From: Sphingomonadales bacterium
GTDB lineage: Bacteria > Pseudomonadota > Alphaproteobacteria > Sphingomonadales > Sphingomonadaceae
Reading direction: 5' to 3'
DNA: 64,000 bases
NCBI GenBank assembly: GCA_025362295.1
Contig: JANYGX010000009.1
Coordinates: forward strand, 82,543-146,542
Shown here: positions 16,861 to 25,561 of the stretch, piece by piece
Numbering within the stretch: position 1 is the stretch's first letter
Layout: each line of letters starts with the position of its first letter
Translations under genes and position numbers: made by a program
The notes under the pieces: generated by a model
What the model was told of the DNA's origin: nothing
What the model saw: only the letters and a program-made list of their open reading frames with translations
The model's database searches: none

Positions 16861-16991
16861 CTACTGCAAACCAAACTGGCCAACCGTGACTGGTCTTCCT
16901 CCGCATAACAACAACACTGAACGGATAAAGGAATTTCAATCGCGACATGGCCATCCCGACAACGAGCGGGTGATGCACAAGGGTGATTGAT

Positions 16992-17378
16992 ATGACCGAT
17001 CTGACATTGCAAGGCCCGACAGGGCTGCCACAGGTTCCGCCGCCGCTGCAGGTGCAGCCGCCGGTCAAGGCCGACAATGGCACACTGACGCCGCAAGCTG
17101 TTCCGGCAGCGGCCCCCATACAGAATGATACGAGCGACCGGCAAAAGCGCGCCATAGCAGCGGTCCACGATGCGCTGGCAAAATCAAGCGGTATCAGCCT
17201 GCCGCCGGAAACCAAACTGGTCGTCATTGCCGACAAAGACAGCGGCCGTTATGTCTACGAGTTCCAGAACCCGATCACCGGCGAGATCATCGTGCAGTAT
17301 CCTTACAAAGAGGTGCTAACCGCACTCGCCGCTGCAAATGTGTCGGCACGCGGGGCGGTGATCAGCAAAAGGGTTTGA
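16992..17378 (+). CDS. FlaG-like flagellar protein
   Basis: About 128 residues. The N-terminal half is Pro/Gln/Val-rich and probably disordered. The C-terminal half has the FlaG pattern: KLVVIADKDSGRYVYEF followed by NPITGEIIVQYP near the end. FlaG-family proteins are encoded next to flagellin genes and affect filament length or assembly. The ATG at 16992 has AAGGG eight bases upstream; the GTG at 16983 is an alternative. It lies 208 bp downstream of the flagellin gene, beyond the stem-loop, so it may have its own promoter. Confidence 0.7.
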   Translation: MTDLTLQGPTGLPQVPPPLQVQPPVKADNGTLTPQAVPAAAPIQNDTSDRQKRAIAAVHDALAKSSGISLPPETKLVVIADKDSGRYVYEFQNPITGEIIVQYPYKEVLTALAAANVSARGAVISKRV

Positions 17379-17384
17379 CGGGTT

Positions 17385-17570
17385 ATCTTCTCTCTTCCCC
17401 ATTCTTGTAGGTTGGGCGGGAGAGATAACAAAGCTTGGTGGCCCTTGCTTGCCGCCTAGCGCAGCTGAGAGAGGGACGCTTTTCAGCCGAAAAACCCCTC
17501 TCCAACTTCGACTAAGCCATTAAGAATGGCTAAGTCTTCGTATCCTCTCCCGCAAGTGGAAAGAATGATG
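17385..17570. repeat. Dispersed palindromic element, copy B (composite)
   Basis: The 289-bp gap between the FlaG-like gene and 17668 is mostly repeat. GTTATCTTCTCTC at the left can pair with GAGAGATAAC (17430s). A second part near 17505-17570 contains GACTaAGCCATT / ATGGCT-AAGTC and ends CCTCTCCCGC. Its reverse complement matches copy C near 20.7 kb over at least 40 positions with few differences. The rest, up to 17667, is A/T-rich with no feature I can name. Confidence 0.6.
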
Positions 17571-17667
17571 TGTGGAATCACAATCATCAAAGATTTTTGT
17601 TTTTGCTTAACCATATCCTTGTAAGTAGACATTAAGACCACACATCTTCTTCAGCTTTGGACTATGA

Positions 17668-18453
17668 ATGACGACGATCAAAGGCAGGCGCACCATTCTC
17701 ACAGCTTCGCTGCTGGCCATGCTGGCATGCCTTGCCATTATGGGTGCGTTCACGTGGAAATTTGCCGGTGCGCTGCGGCCGATTAGCCTTGTGGCCTGCC
17801 TCGCCTGGCTGTTTTTTCTGGTGGTGATGGTGTGGTTTGTGGCGCTGGGGCGGATCAGCAGCCAGTATATCCCAAAATATACCGGGCGGCGGGTGCTTGG
17901 TTTTCAGCCGCTGGCGCCTGTTGTTACCTTTGGCTTTGCCGCCCTCAGTGTTGTGTGGATGTTTTATGCCAAGGCTAGCCCGCCGCAAAGCCTCGCTGAA
18001 AAACTGCACTGGTATATCGAATTTATTCTGGCCGTCACAGCCATTGCCCTGCTGGTGTTTCGCTACAGCGACTACCGTGATAAAGCCAGCCACGAGACCG
18101 ATGGTGCAGTGAAGGACAACACATACAAACGTGAAAAGCTTTATGCTGATATCGCCGCCCTGCAGACATCTGACTGGCTGGCAGGCTTTGCCCCCGGCAG
18201 TGTCGGGCAACGGCTGAAAGCGGCTCTCAACTGGTGGCTGGAAGAGCTGGCGGTCGCCATTCCCGAACGGGGCTATGCCTTGGCCGAGCGCTATGTCGGC
18301 TACTATCTCGACGATTCGCGTCGGCTGCTCAATGTTATTCAAAACCTGCACGAACGACGTGAACACACCGACACCCCGCTGGTGGACGCTGAATGCCGTG
18401 TGCTGGAATCGATCAACCGGGCAGCGCGCATCAGTCGCCGAATGAATCTTTAA
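17668..18453 (+). CDS. Membrane protein of unknown function
   Basis: 261 residues. Four hydrophobic segments are visible near residues 11-30, 38-60, 80-98 and 110-130. They are followed by a soluble, mostly helical C-terminal half rich in Arg and Glu (YADIAALQTSDWLAGFAPG, then NWWLEELAVAIPERGYALAERYVGYYLDDSRRLLNVIQNLHERR). I recognise no family. The ATG has no clear ribosome site. It is flanked by the palindromic repeat upstream and the M48 peptidase gene 80 bp downstream, on the same strand. Confidence 0.75.
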   Translation: MTTIKGRRTILTASLLAMLACLAIMGAFTWKFAGALRPISLVACLAWLFFLVVMVWFVALGRISSQYIPKYTGRRVLGFQPLAPVVTFGFAALSVVWMFYAKASPPQSLAEKLHWYIEFILAVTAIALLVFRYSDYRDKASHETDGAVKDNTYKREKLYADIAALQTSDWLAGFAPGSVGQRLKAALNWWLEELAVAIPERGYALAERYVGYYLDDSRRLLNVIQNLHERREHTDTPLVDAECRVLESINRAARISRRMNL

Positions 18454-18534
18454 TGTGCGCTCCGGCGTTATGGTTAACACTTTAGTAATAATTTATAGCC
18501 AAAACATACAGGAGACAGGCTGATTGAGGCTATG

Positions 18535-19710
18535 ATGGCCTTGAAGTTGCTCACGGGATTTTGTATGTTCGAATCAATGATAAAAAAATCACGTGCGCTG
18601 ACCGTTGTGTTGTTTGGAGTCACGCTGCTGGCGGGATGCGCCAGCACGCACACATCACCGCCTGTGGTCGCTGCGGCTGATGTCGATAAAGAGCGTGTGG
18701 TGCTGCAAGCACAAGCGCTTGAAACCACTTTGGTGCGCCTGCAACGGGTGCAATCGCTGGCCTGGCCCATACTGAAAACCAATGCTGATCTTTGCGGTAA
18801 AACCGTGCGCCCAAGCCTTGGTCTCAGTCTTGTGGATGTGAAAGCGCTTGCTGCCATGGCGGGGGGCTTGCGCGCTGAAGATGTGGCATCCACCGGCTTT
18901 GCTGACCGGATTTATGTGGCGGCTGTAGCGGCAGGCGGCCCGGCGGATAAAGCGGGCATCAAGGCGCAGGAGCAAGTGATCGAGGTTGGTGCTGTGCCGA
19001 CTGCCGGCAAATCTCTGGCGACAGTGGCAGCGGACCTCGCCACAATCATGAAAGCCGCAAAAACCATTTCGCTGAAAATTGCAGCGCCCCACGCGGAGCC
19101 GCGCGATATCTTGGTCGCTCCTGAAACCATTTGCAATTATCCCGTGCGGCTGCTCAACAGCGAGACCATCAACGCTTTTGCCGATGGCAGTAAGATCACC
19201 ATGCTAAAGGGCATGACAAAAGTGGCTGGCGACCCGCAGCTGCGGCTGGTGATCGCGCATGAATTGGCACACAATATCATGCGCCATCCGCAAAAAATTG
19301 TCCGCAACGCTGCCATCAGTGGTGGCTGGCTGCTGGGCCCAGTGGCTGCCGAGCTTGGCTGGATTCTCGATGAAGGCGCCGATGTGATCGGCCAGAAACC
19401 ACCTGTGAGTTTTGAATCGCGCGGCATTCAGTTAACAACATGGCCATATGGCAAGTCGTTTGAGCGTGAAGCGGATTATGTTGGCATGTACCTGCTGGCA
19501 CGGTCCGGTGCTGATCTTTCCGAAGTGGAAACGCTGTTTTCAACCTTTGCCTCCGAACACCCTGGCAACACTTGGGTCGGGCTATCGCACCCGACAACAC
19601 CAGAGCGGCTGTTGACGGTGAAAGCAACGCGCGTTGAAATTGAAGACAAGCGCAAGGAGGGCAAGCCGTTATTGCCCCAAGGCTGGCAGGCACAAACAGC
19701 CACGAAGTGA
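18535..19710 (+). CDS. M48-family metallopeptidase lipoprotein with PDZ domain
   Basis: About 391 residues. A signal peptide (SRALTVVLFGVTLLAGC) gives a lipidated Cys. A PDZ-like segment (AGGPADKAGIKAQEQVIEVGAVPTAGKS) lies near 140-170. The zinc site is HELAH (VIAHELAHNIMRHP, near 240), and the third ligand is the Glu of FEREADYVGMYLL (near 310). PDZ plus M48 suggests envelope protein quality control. Starts at 18532, 18535, 18565 and 18577 are all in frame: 18535 has GAGG at good spacing, but 18577 gives the most classical lipoprotein signal. Confidence 0.88.
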   Translation: MALKLLTGFCMFESMIKKSRALTVVLFGVTLLAGCASTHTSPPVVAAADVDKERVVLQAQALETTLVRLQRVQSLAWPILKTNADLCGKTVRPSLGLSLVDVKALAAMAGGLRAEDVASTGFADRIYVAAVAAGGPADKAGIKAQEQVIEVGAVPTAGKSLATVAADLATIMKAAKTISLKIAAPHAEPRDILVAPETICNYPVRLLNSETINAFADGSKITMLKGMTKVAGDPQLRLVIAHELAHNIMRHPQKIVRNAAISGGWLLGPVAAELGWILDEGADVIGQKPPVSFESRGIQLTTWPYGKSFEREADYVGMYLLARSGADLSEVETLFSTFASEHPGNTWVGLSHPTTPERLLTVKATRVEIEDKRKEGKPLLPQGWQAQTATK

Positions 19711-19714
19711 TATA

Positions 19715-20578
19715 TTATTTGAGATGGCTGGTCTGAAACTGTTGATTCCATCGACGTTGCAGCACTGCCAAAATACCATGCACGACACTGAGCACACACA
19801 CTTCCCAGACAAAATAAAGCATCGGCTTGCCGACAAGACAGGCTATGAAAATGCCGTAAGTGCGGTAATTCGCGCACATGATGCTCCAGTAATGCACACT
19901 TGAAACAAACGTGGTGCGGTAGGCTTCGCGCATATGTGGCACAGTCTCAGATTTTCGCACGGTAAAATCATACAGGCTGCAAAAATACGTTGGTGTTAAG
20001 CCTGAAAACCTGAACTGCATATTGTCGTAGGTGTGCGCCAGCATAGCTATAAAACCTTGCCCCGATTTTGCATTCGGGTTTTGCACTTCGGCAGACGCTT
20101 TGCCCAGACCCCAAAAATCAAACATCTGTCGCTGAGTTTCATAGGCACCGGCCTGCACTGCGTGACACACTCCTGCCGCCAGCATGAGTGGCCAGACCCA
20201 GACACCGTGATGGTGGGATGCCGCGTAGGTTATTGCCAAATAGACTGCAATAAAAACCACGTAATCGCAGATACCATCGATAATTTTACCAAATGCCGAT
20301 TGTGTGTTGGTGAGCCTTGCCAATTGGCCGTCAGCGCCGTCCAGCACATGCCAGACCAGCATCAATGCGAAACCGATATACGTCCACGCTGGGCGAACCG
20401 CGTAATGGGCATAGAAAAAAGCGGCCGCAACGCCAAACGCCATGCCGGCAACAGAAACCATGTTGGGCGTAACGCCCATGCGTGCGAGCCACGGCACCAA
20501 AGCGGTGCTCAAGGGCTGAAAGACAAAAGCATTTGTGGGCTCTTCGATTTCGCTGGCGCGTTTAACAGGTTCAGTCAT
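19715..20578 (-). CDS. CDP-alcohol phosphatidyltransferase family protein
   Basis: 287 residues from the ATG at 20578, which has AAGG just upstream; the frame extends 11 codons further. The family signature DG-x2-AR-x8-G-x3-D-x3-D is exact (from DGQLAR to the second Asp of IDGICD, near 95-120). About six membrane segments are visible. Such enzymes join an alcohol or phospho-alcohol to a CDP-diacylglycerol or similar donor. The C-terminal extension after the core is longer than in PgsA or PssA, so the acceptor is not predictable. Confidence 0.85.
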   Translation of the reverse strand: MTEPVKRASEIEEPTNAFVFQPLSTALVPWLARMGVTPNMVSVAGMAFGVAAAFFYAHYAVRPAWTYIGFALMLVWHVLDGADGQLARLTNTQSAFGKIIDGICDYVVFIAVYLAITYAASHHHGVWVWPLMLAAGVCHAVQAGAYETQRQMFDFWGLGKASAEVQNPNAKSGQGFIAMLAHTYDNMQFRFSGLTPTYFCSLYDFTVRKSETVPHMREAYRTTFVSSVHYWSIMCANYRTYGIFIACLVGKPMLYFVWEVCVLSVVHGILAVLQRRWNQQFQTSHLK

Positions 20579-20705
20579 GGAGCCTTGTACATGTGAAAAA
20601 ATTTCAAGCACTTTCTATTGCCTATAATAAACTGCCAGCACAATAATAATATGCGCGTGTGTTCTTGAAAGCGAATGTTATGAAGGCTTTAGTGCTGGCG
20701 GCTTA

Positions 20706-20812
20706 ACTATCCTCCCCTCTTGTGGGGTAAGATACGCAGACTTAGCTGTTCTTCACGGCTTAGCCGAAGTTGGAGAAGGGCCTGCGGGTGAAGAATACCC
20801 CTCTCCCAAGTT
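20706..20812. repeat. Dispersed palindromic element, copy C
   Basis: The 312-bp gap upstream of sdhC contains CTCCCCTC near 20711, then a core that includes GACTTAGC, GGCTTAGC and GAAGTTGGAGA, and ends CCCCTCTCCC. The same core is in copy B at 17.5 kb, in the opposite direction. A GTTC-N8-GTTC at 20847-20862 is noted but is not a LexA box. The sdh promoter is not obvious. Confidence 0.6.
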
Positions 20813-20890
20813 GTGACATAAAGCAATTTCCCTTTCCGCGCACTATGTTCTAAAAGCTGTTCAGAACAACAGAAACGGAACATATAACAT

Positions 20891-21301
20891 ATGCCAGACA
20901 TTCCCCCGCAGCGTCCGGTCAGCCGGCCCTTATCGCCGCATTTACAAATTTACCGCTGGGGCTGGCATATGGCGGCCTCTATTATGCACCGGGCCACGGG
21001 CATCGCACTGGCGACCGGGGGATCTCTGTTGATGCTCTATTGGCTGGGGGCGATTGCCTCCGGGCCCTCGCGGTATGAAGTGTTTCACCGGCTTGCCAGC
21101 AGCTGGTTTGGCCAGCTGGTGTTGCTCGGCTTCACTTTTGTGATTTTTCAGCACATGCTGCTTGGTCTCCACCACCTTTATCTCGATACCGGGCGCGGCT
21201 ACGAGATCAGGGAGAATCGTTTGCTTTCGATCGCCTGCTTTGCCGGGGCTGGCGTGCTTACCATGGCTGTATGGGGCCTCTCTTACAGTGGGTTGGTGTA
21301 A
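20891..21301 (+). CDS. sdhC: Succinate dehydrogenase cytochrome b556 subunit
   Basis: 136 residues, three membrane segments. The family pattern RPLSPHLQIYRWGWHMAASIMHRATGIAL near the N-terminus and QHMLLGLHHLYLDTG (heme-ligand His region) are present. With SdhD it anchors the complex II catalytic subunits and carries heme b and the quinone site. It is first in the operon sdhC-sdhD-sdhA; the next ATG begins 2 nt after its stop. Confidence 0.95.
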   Translation: MPDIPPQRPVSRPLSPHLQIYRWGWHMAASIMHRATGIALATGGSLLMLYWLGAIASGPSRYEVFHRLASSWFGQLVLLGFTFVIFQHMLLGLHHLYLDTGRGYEIRENRLLSIACFAGAGVLTMAVWGLSYSGLV

Positions 21302-21303
21302 TT

Positions 21304-21684
21304 ATGGCGCTTCGGTCTGATCTCGGGAAAGTGCGCGGGCTTGGCTCTGCTAAGTCTGGCACGCACCATTTTGTCCTGCAACGGTTAACGGCGATTGCGC
21401 TGGTGCTGTTCATAACCTTCATGATGGCAAGCCTGCTCAGCCACGTGGCCAGCGATTACGGCACGGTCGCTGCTTGGTTGCACCAGCCGCTGGTGGCGTT
21501 GGTGGTGGGGCTTTTTGTCCTCACGGCGTTCTTTCACCTGAAACTGGGTTTGCAGGTGGTGATTGAGGACTATGTACATACAACGGCCACAAAAATAATG
21601 AGCCTTGTGGCGCTCAATTTTTTTGCTGTGCTTGGCGGCGGCTTCGGCCTGCTGTGTGTTTTAAAAATCGCGTTGGGAAGCTGA
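21304..21684 (+). CDS. sdhD: Succinate dehydrogenase membrane anchor subunit
   Basis: 126 residues from the ATG at 21304; the frame extends upstream into sdhC, but this ATG begins 2 nt after the sdhC stop. Three membrane segments; the sequences THHFVLQRLTAIALV and FHLKLGLQVVIEDYVH match SdhD. It is the second membrane anchor of complex II. sdhA follows after 3 nt. Confidence 0.93.
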   Translation: MALRSDLGKVRGLGSAKSGTHHFVLQRLTAIALVLFITFMMASLLSHVASDYGTVAAWLHQPLVALVVGLFVLTAFFHLKLGLQVVIEDYVHTTATKIMSLVALNFFAVLGGGFGLLCVLKIALGS

Positions 21685-21687
21685 ATA

Positions 21688-23478
21688 ATGACAACGGACA
21701 GTTACAAGATTATCGATCACACCTATGATGCTGTGGTGATTGGTGCAGGCGGCTCGGGCCTTCGCGCCACCATGGGCATTGCCGAATCCGGCCTCAAGAC
21801 CGCCTGCATCACCAAGGTGTTCCCCACCCGCTCGCATACAGTCGCAGCGCAGGGCGGCATTGCCGCCTCTCTCGGCAACATGGGGGCCGACCACTGGACA
21901 TGGCACATGTATGATACGGTGAAGGGCTCGGACTGGCTCGGCGACCAGGACGCGATTGAATATCTGTGCCGCGAGGCGCCAGCCGCTGTGTATGAACTCG
22001 AACATTTCGGCGTGCCGTTCAGCCGCACGGAAGAGGGCAAGATTTATCAGCGGCCATTTGGCGGCATGATGCAGAACATGGGCGCTGGCCCGCCCGCCCA
22101 GCGCACGTGCGCCGCTGCCGACCGCACCGGCCACGCCATGCTGCACGCGCTCTACCAGCAGAGCCTGAAATACGCTGCGGATTTTTACATCGAATATTTC
22201 GCCATCGACCTCATTATGGAAAACGGCGAATGCCGCGGGGTGATCGCCATGTGCATGGAAGACGGCACCATCCACCGCTTCCGCTCGCATCAGGTGGTGC
22301 TGGCCACCGGCGGCTATGGTCGCGCCTATTTTTCCGCCACATCCGCCCACACCTGCACTGGCGATGGTGGCGGCATGGCGGTGCGCGCTGGCATTCCGCT
22401 GCAGGACATGGAGTTTGTGCAGTTTCACCCGACCGGCATCTACGGCGCTGGCGTGCTTATCACCGAAGGCTCGCGTGGCGAAGGCGGCTACCTCACCAAC
22501 TCAACCGGTGAGCGCTTCATGGAGCGCTACGCGCCATCAGCGAAAGATCTGGCATCGCGGGACGTTGTGAGCCGCTCGATGGCCAAGGAAATCCGCGAGG
22601 GGCGCGGTGTCGGTGAGCACGGCGACCACATTCACCTGCACCTAAACCATATCGATCCCGCCATTCTGGCTGAGCGCTTGCCCGGCATATCGGAAACTGC
22701 GAAAATTTTTGCTGGCGTTGATGTGCGCAAGGAGCCCATCCCCGTCGTGCCGACCGTGCACTATAACATGGGCGGCATCCCGACCAACTATCACGGCGAG
22801 GTGGTGACGCTAAAAGATGGCAACCCAGACTCCGTGGTGCCCGGCCTGTTTGCTGTCGGCGAAGCCGCATGTGTGTCGGTGCACGGGGCCAACCGGTTGG
22901 GTTCGAATTCGTTGATTGACCTTGTGGTGTTTGGCCGTGCGACCGGCCACCGCATTGCCGAAATCAACAAACCGGGTGAAGCGCAAAAGCCCCTGCCAAC
23001 AGATTCAGCCGATATGACGCTCGGCAGGCTCGATGGTTTCCGCAACTCAAAAGGCGGCACGCCGACAGCACAAATTCGCGCTGCCATGCAGCGCACCATG
23101 CAATCGAACGCTGGGGTGTTCCGCACCACTGAAATTCTCGACGAGGGCATTCGCAAAATTGATGCGGTCTATCAAAATATGGCTGACATCGGCATCACCG
23201 ATCGGTCGCTAGTCTGGAACACCGATCTTATCGAGACGCTGGAACTCGACAATATGATCAGCCAGTCCGTGCTCACCATACACCAAGCGCACAACCGCCA
23301 CGAAAGCCGCGGCGCGCACATGCATGAGGATTTCGAGAACCGCAACGATGACGAGTGGATGAAGCATTCCATCGGCTGGTTCCGCGACGGTGCGGTAGAG
23401 CTCGCATACCGTCCTGTGCACACACACACGCTGACCAGCGAGATTGAGTATATCAAGCCCAAGGTGCGGAGTTATTGA
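21688..23478 (+). CDS. sdhA: Succinate dehydrogenase flavoprotein subunit
   Basis: 596 residues, normal length. FAD-binding [20 protein letters not shown] near 15-35; the covalent flavin-attachment His in [11 protein letters not shown] near 50; and the substrate site with [19 protein letters not shown] near 355. It oxidises succinate to fumarate in the TCA cycle. The iron-sulfur subunit gene sdhB, which normally follows, is absent: the next gene is the DUF1640 protein at 23539. Confidence 0.98.
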   Translation: MTTDSYKIIDHTYDAVVIGAGGSGLRATMGIAESGLKTACITKVFPTRSHTVAAQGGIAASLGNMGADHWTWHMYDTVKGSDWLGDQDAIEYLCREAPAAVYELEHFGVPFSRTEEGKIYQRPFGGMMQNMGAGPPAQRTCAAADRTGHAMLHALYQQSLKYAADFYIEYFAIDLIMENGECRGVIAMCMEDGTIHRFRSHQVVLATGGYGRAYFSATSAHTCTGDGGGMAVRAGIPLQDMEFVQFHPTGIYGAGVLITEGSRGEGGYLTNSTGERFMERYAPSAKDLASRDVVSRSMAKEIREGRGVGEHGDHIHLHLNHIDPAILAERLPGISETAKIFAGVDVRKEPIPVVPTVHYNMGGIPTNYHGEVVTLKDGNPDSVVPGLFAVGEAACVSVHGANRLGSNSLIDLVVFGRATGHRIAEINKPGEAQKPLPTDSADMTLGRLDGFRNSKGGTPTAQIRAAMQRTMQSNAGVFRTTEILDEGIRKIDAVYQNMADIGITDRSLVWNTDLIETLELDNMISQSVLTIHQAHNRHESRGAHMHEDFENRNDDEWMKHSIGWFRDGAVELAYRPVHTHTLTSEIEYIKPKVRSY

Positions 23479-23538
23479 TTGAGCTTGACAATGTACGCTC
23501 TTTGTTCTAACGGGAAATTGTTTTGTTGGAGGTAAGTT

Positions 23539-23919
23539 TTGTTAGCTGTCGCGATTGACACACTGCGTTATTCAAAAAAGCTACAAGCCGCCGGTGTGTC
23601 GCCACAACAGGCGGATGCGCAGGCCGAGGCTTTGTCCGAAGCTGTGCGCGATGCTATTGCGACAAAATCCGATGTGAGTGATCTTCGTAACGAATTGAAG
23701 CATGATATAGCTGAACTTAGAGCAGAAATGAAGCATGAGATTGCTGAACTAAGAGCAGAAGTGAAGCATGACATTGCTGAACTAAGAGCAGAAATGAAGC
23801 AGGAGATTGCTTTACTGCGAACCGAAATCAAGGATATTCAGGTCACCATGCTCAAATGGATTATCCCGCTCATGCTGGCACAAGCCGCGGCCGTTGTCTC
23901 ACTGGTGCACATGCACTGA
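23539..23919 (+). CDS. DUF1640/CCDC90 (MCUR1-like) coiled-coil membrane protein
   Basis: 126 residues. The N-terminal part (IDTLRYSKKLQAAGVSPQQADAQAEALSEAV) matches the DUF1640 family, which includes mitochondrial MCUR1/CCDC90. Residues 52-95 are four near-identical 11-residue repeats of the AELRAEMKHEI type, an uninterrupted coiled coil. A C-terminal membrane helix follows (LKWIIPLMLAQAAAVVSLVHM). The start is TTG, chosen because GGAGGT lies 5 nt upstream and no other start keeps the family N-terminus. Function in bacteria is unknown; it may be co-transcribed with sdhA, 60 bp upstream. Confidence 0.8.
   Translation: MLAVAIDTLRYSKKLQAAGVSPQQADAQAEALSEAVRDAIATKSDVSDLRNELKHDIAELRAEMKHEIAELRAEVKHDIAELRAEMKQEIALLRTEIKDIQVTMLKWIIPLMLAQAAAVVSLVHMH
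23692..23823 (+). repeat. Four 33-bp repeats within the DUF1640 gene
   Basis: Units begin at 23692, 23725, 23758 and 23791. Each encodes one 11-residue turn of the coiled coil, and copies 2 and 3 are almost identical at DNA level. Such repeats can change copy number by slippage or recombination, which would shorten or lengthen the coiled coil by a fixed step. Confidence 0.85.
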
Positions 23920-23960
23920 GGGTAGAGAGTGACGTCGCGAATCAAGTTTACGGAGTCATA

Positions 23961-24443
23961 ATGAAAAACCACATAACGACAGAGCGAAAGTCCGATCGTG
24001 AAATGATTGTGACGCGAGGCTTCGACGCGCCAGTGCATATTGTGTTTGAACCGTGGACCAAGCCTGAACTGTTCAGGCAGTGGTGGGTGCCGAAGTCATA
24101 TGGCTTGTCCCTTTTAAGCTGCGAGATGGATGTGCGTGTCGGTGGCAGATACCGGCTTGAATTTCGCCACCCTGCAGCAGAACAGCCGATGGCGTTCTTT
24201 GGCACATACACCGACGTGATCACAAACGCTTGCATAGCGTGGACCAATGAGGAAAGTGAAAGCGGCGCAGTCACCACGGTGACCTTTGAGGAACGGGGTG
24301 GCAAGACACACCTCATCATCCACGACCTCTATCCCTCGAAGGACGCTCTTGACAGCGAGATCAGCTCCGGGGCATCGGCAGGGATGGGCGAGACACTAGA
24401 CCAGCTGGAAACGTTCATCGTCACTATAATGAAATTCATATAA
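23961..24443 (+). CDS. SRPBCC/AHSA1-family protein
   Basis: 160 residues from the ATG at 23961, preceded by CGGAG; the open frame begins earlier, inside the previous gene. The pattern MIVTRGFDAPVHIVFEPWTKPELFRQWWVP and the later CEMDVRVGGRYRLEF is that of the AHSA1/SRPBCC superfamily, a helix-grip fold with a hydrophobic pocket. The ligand and role are unknown. The gene stands alone, and a tandem hairpin repeat lies 20 bp after its stop. Confidence 0.8.
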   Translation: MKNHITTERKSDREMIVTRGFDAPVHIVFEPWTKPELFRQWWVPKSYGLSLLSCEMDVRVGGRYRLEFRHPAAEQPMAFFGTYTDVITNACIAWTNEESESGAVTTVTFEERGGKTHLIIHDLYPSKDALDSEISSGASAGMGETLDQLETFIVTIMKFI

Positions 24444-24462
24444 ATTGATTATATGATTTTCA

Positions 24463-24590
24463 CTATAGGTCTTTGTTATCGTTCGCCTTGTCCCGATAAA
24501 ATGATGCTCATTTTATTGGGGGCTCGCTATAGGTCTTTGTTATCGTTCGCCTTATCCCGATAAAATGATGCTCATTTTATCGGGGGCTCG
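24463..24590. repeat. Tandem 64-bp repeat, each unit with a 13-bp hairpin
   Basis: Two copies (24463-24526 and 24527-24590) differ at two positions of 64. Each unit has CTTTGTTATCGTTCGCC and then a 13-bp inverted repeat CCCGATAAAATGA / TCATTTTATCGGG with a 3-nt loop; the first copy has one G-U pair. It lies between convergent genes, and no long T-run follows, so it may act as a bidirectional terminator or be an intergenic repeat that has duplicated. Confidence 0.85.
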
Positions 24591-24650
24591 CTATATGATA
24601 ACAGCCGAGAAATTCCACTTTCTGTTTACGTGAAGAATAATTATGTGCGT

Positions 24651-25127
24651 TTACTGCACGCTTTCTTTAATTCGCCCCAAAGTGCGGGCCTCGGCATCCA
24701 ACACACCGTTGACGAATGAGGCTTCGGCACGGTCGAAGAAGGATTTTGCCACTTCGACATATTCACTGATGATAACGCCTGTCGGCACATCAACACGGGC
24801 CAGCAACTCGTAGCTTGCGGCGCGCAATATTTGCAAAAGCGATTTATCAAGCCGTGCGAGTGTCCAGCCTTGTGACAGGTGCGCGCTTACCAGTGCATCA
24901 ATCTCAGCACTGCGGGCGCAGGTGCCATCGACCACATCAGCGAACCAGTCATTGTCCACTTTGGTATCGTCCCCACCTTCAATCGCCTTGCCAAGCCGGT
25001 GGTGGCGAAATTCGGTGATGATACGTGCCGGTGTGCTCTCCGACATTGACAGTTGATACAGTGCCTGCACAGCGGCCAAGCGCGCGGCACTGCGTGGATT
25101 GATGGCATCTGTTTTGATATCGGTCAT
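24651..25127 (-). CDS. nusB: Transcription antitermination factor NusB
   Basis: 158 residues. [16 protein letters not shown] at the N-terminus and the C-terminal [32 protein letters not shown] are typical NusB. It binds boxA RNA with S10 in rRNA antitermination. Its ATG overlaps the ribH stop (ATGA); nusB after ribH is a common order in proteobacteria. It is the last gene of the riboflavin operon. Confidence 0.95.
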   Translation of the reverse strand: MTDIKTDAINPRSAARLAAVQALYQLSMSESTPARIITEFRHHRLGKAIEGGDDTKVDNDWFADVVDGTCARSAEIDALVSAHLSQGWTLARLDKSLLQILRAASYELLARVDVPTGVIISEYVEVAKSFFDRAEASFVNGVLDAEARTLGRIKESVQ

Positions 25128-25561
25128 CGGGCGAGCAAAAACTGTTTGCGCAACGCCAGCATCGCCAGTGCTGCACGAGCCGCCCCGCCGCCTTTATCCT
25201 CGCCGCCGCGTTTGGCACGCGCCCAGGCTTGCTGCTCGTTTTCTGTGGTGAGAATGCCATTGCCTATGGCAAGCTTGCTGGTGATTGTAAGGTCCATAAG
25301 AGCGCGAGCACTTTCGTTCGAGACAATGTCATAATGCGTGGTCTCACCGCGCATCACCACACCAAGCGCCACATAGGCATGGTATCTGCCGGTGGTCGCC
25401 GCCATGGCAATGGCACCAGGAATTTCGAGGGCGCCAGGCACGGTAAGTGTTTCGTGCGTTGCACCGGCAGCATCAAGCGCTGCCACTGCACCTGCCGCAA
25501 GCGCATCGAGAAGCCCGTCGTAAAACCGCGCTTCAACAATCAGCACATGCGGGGTTACCAT
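25124..25561 (-). CDS. ribH: 6,7-dimethyl-8-ribityllumazine synthase
   Basis: 145 residues. The family motifs [11 protein letters not shown] near 42-52, [18 protein letters not shown] near 67-84 (catalytic His in THYD) and [14 protein letters not shown] near 100 are present. It condenses 5-amino-6-ribitylaminouracil with 3,4-dihydroxybutanone phosphate. It overlaps the ribBX stop by 7 nt. Confidence 0.95.
   Translation of the reverse strand: MVTPHVLIVEARFYDGLLDALAAGAVAALDAAGATHETLTVPGALEIPGAIAMAATTGRYHAYVALGVVMRGETTHYDIVSNESARALMDLTITSKLAIGNGILTTENEQQAWARAKRGGEDKGGGAARAALAMLALRKQFLLAR

Noticed and set aside
20847..20862. GTTC...GTTC sequence before sdhC, considered as a LexA box
   Set aside because: The spacing is 8 bp, not the 7 bp of alphaproteobacterial LexA sites, and sdh is not an SOS gene.
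23692..23823. 33-bp repeats considered as a CRISPR-like array
   Set aside because: They are in frame inside a coiled-coil gene, directly abut with no spacers, and no cas gene is present.
24463..24590. 64-bp tandem repeat considered as CRISPR or attachment site
   Set aside because: Only two abutting units, no spacers, no integrase or tRNA adjacent.
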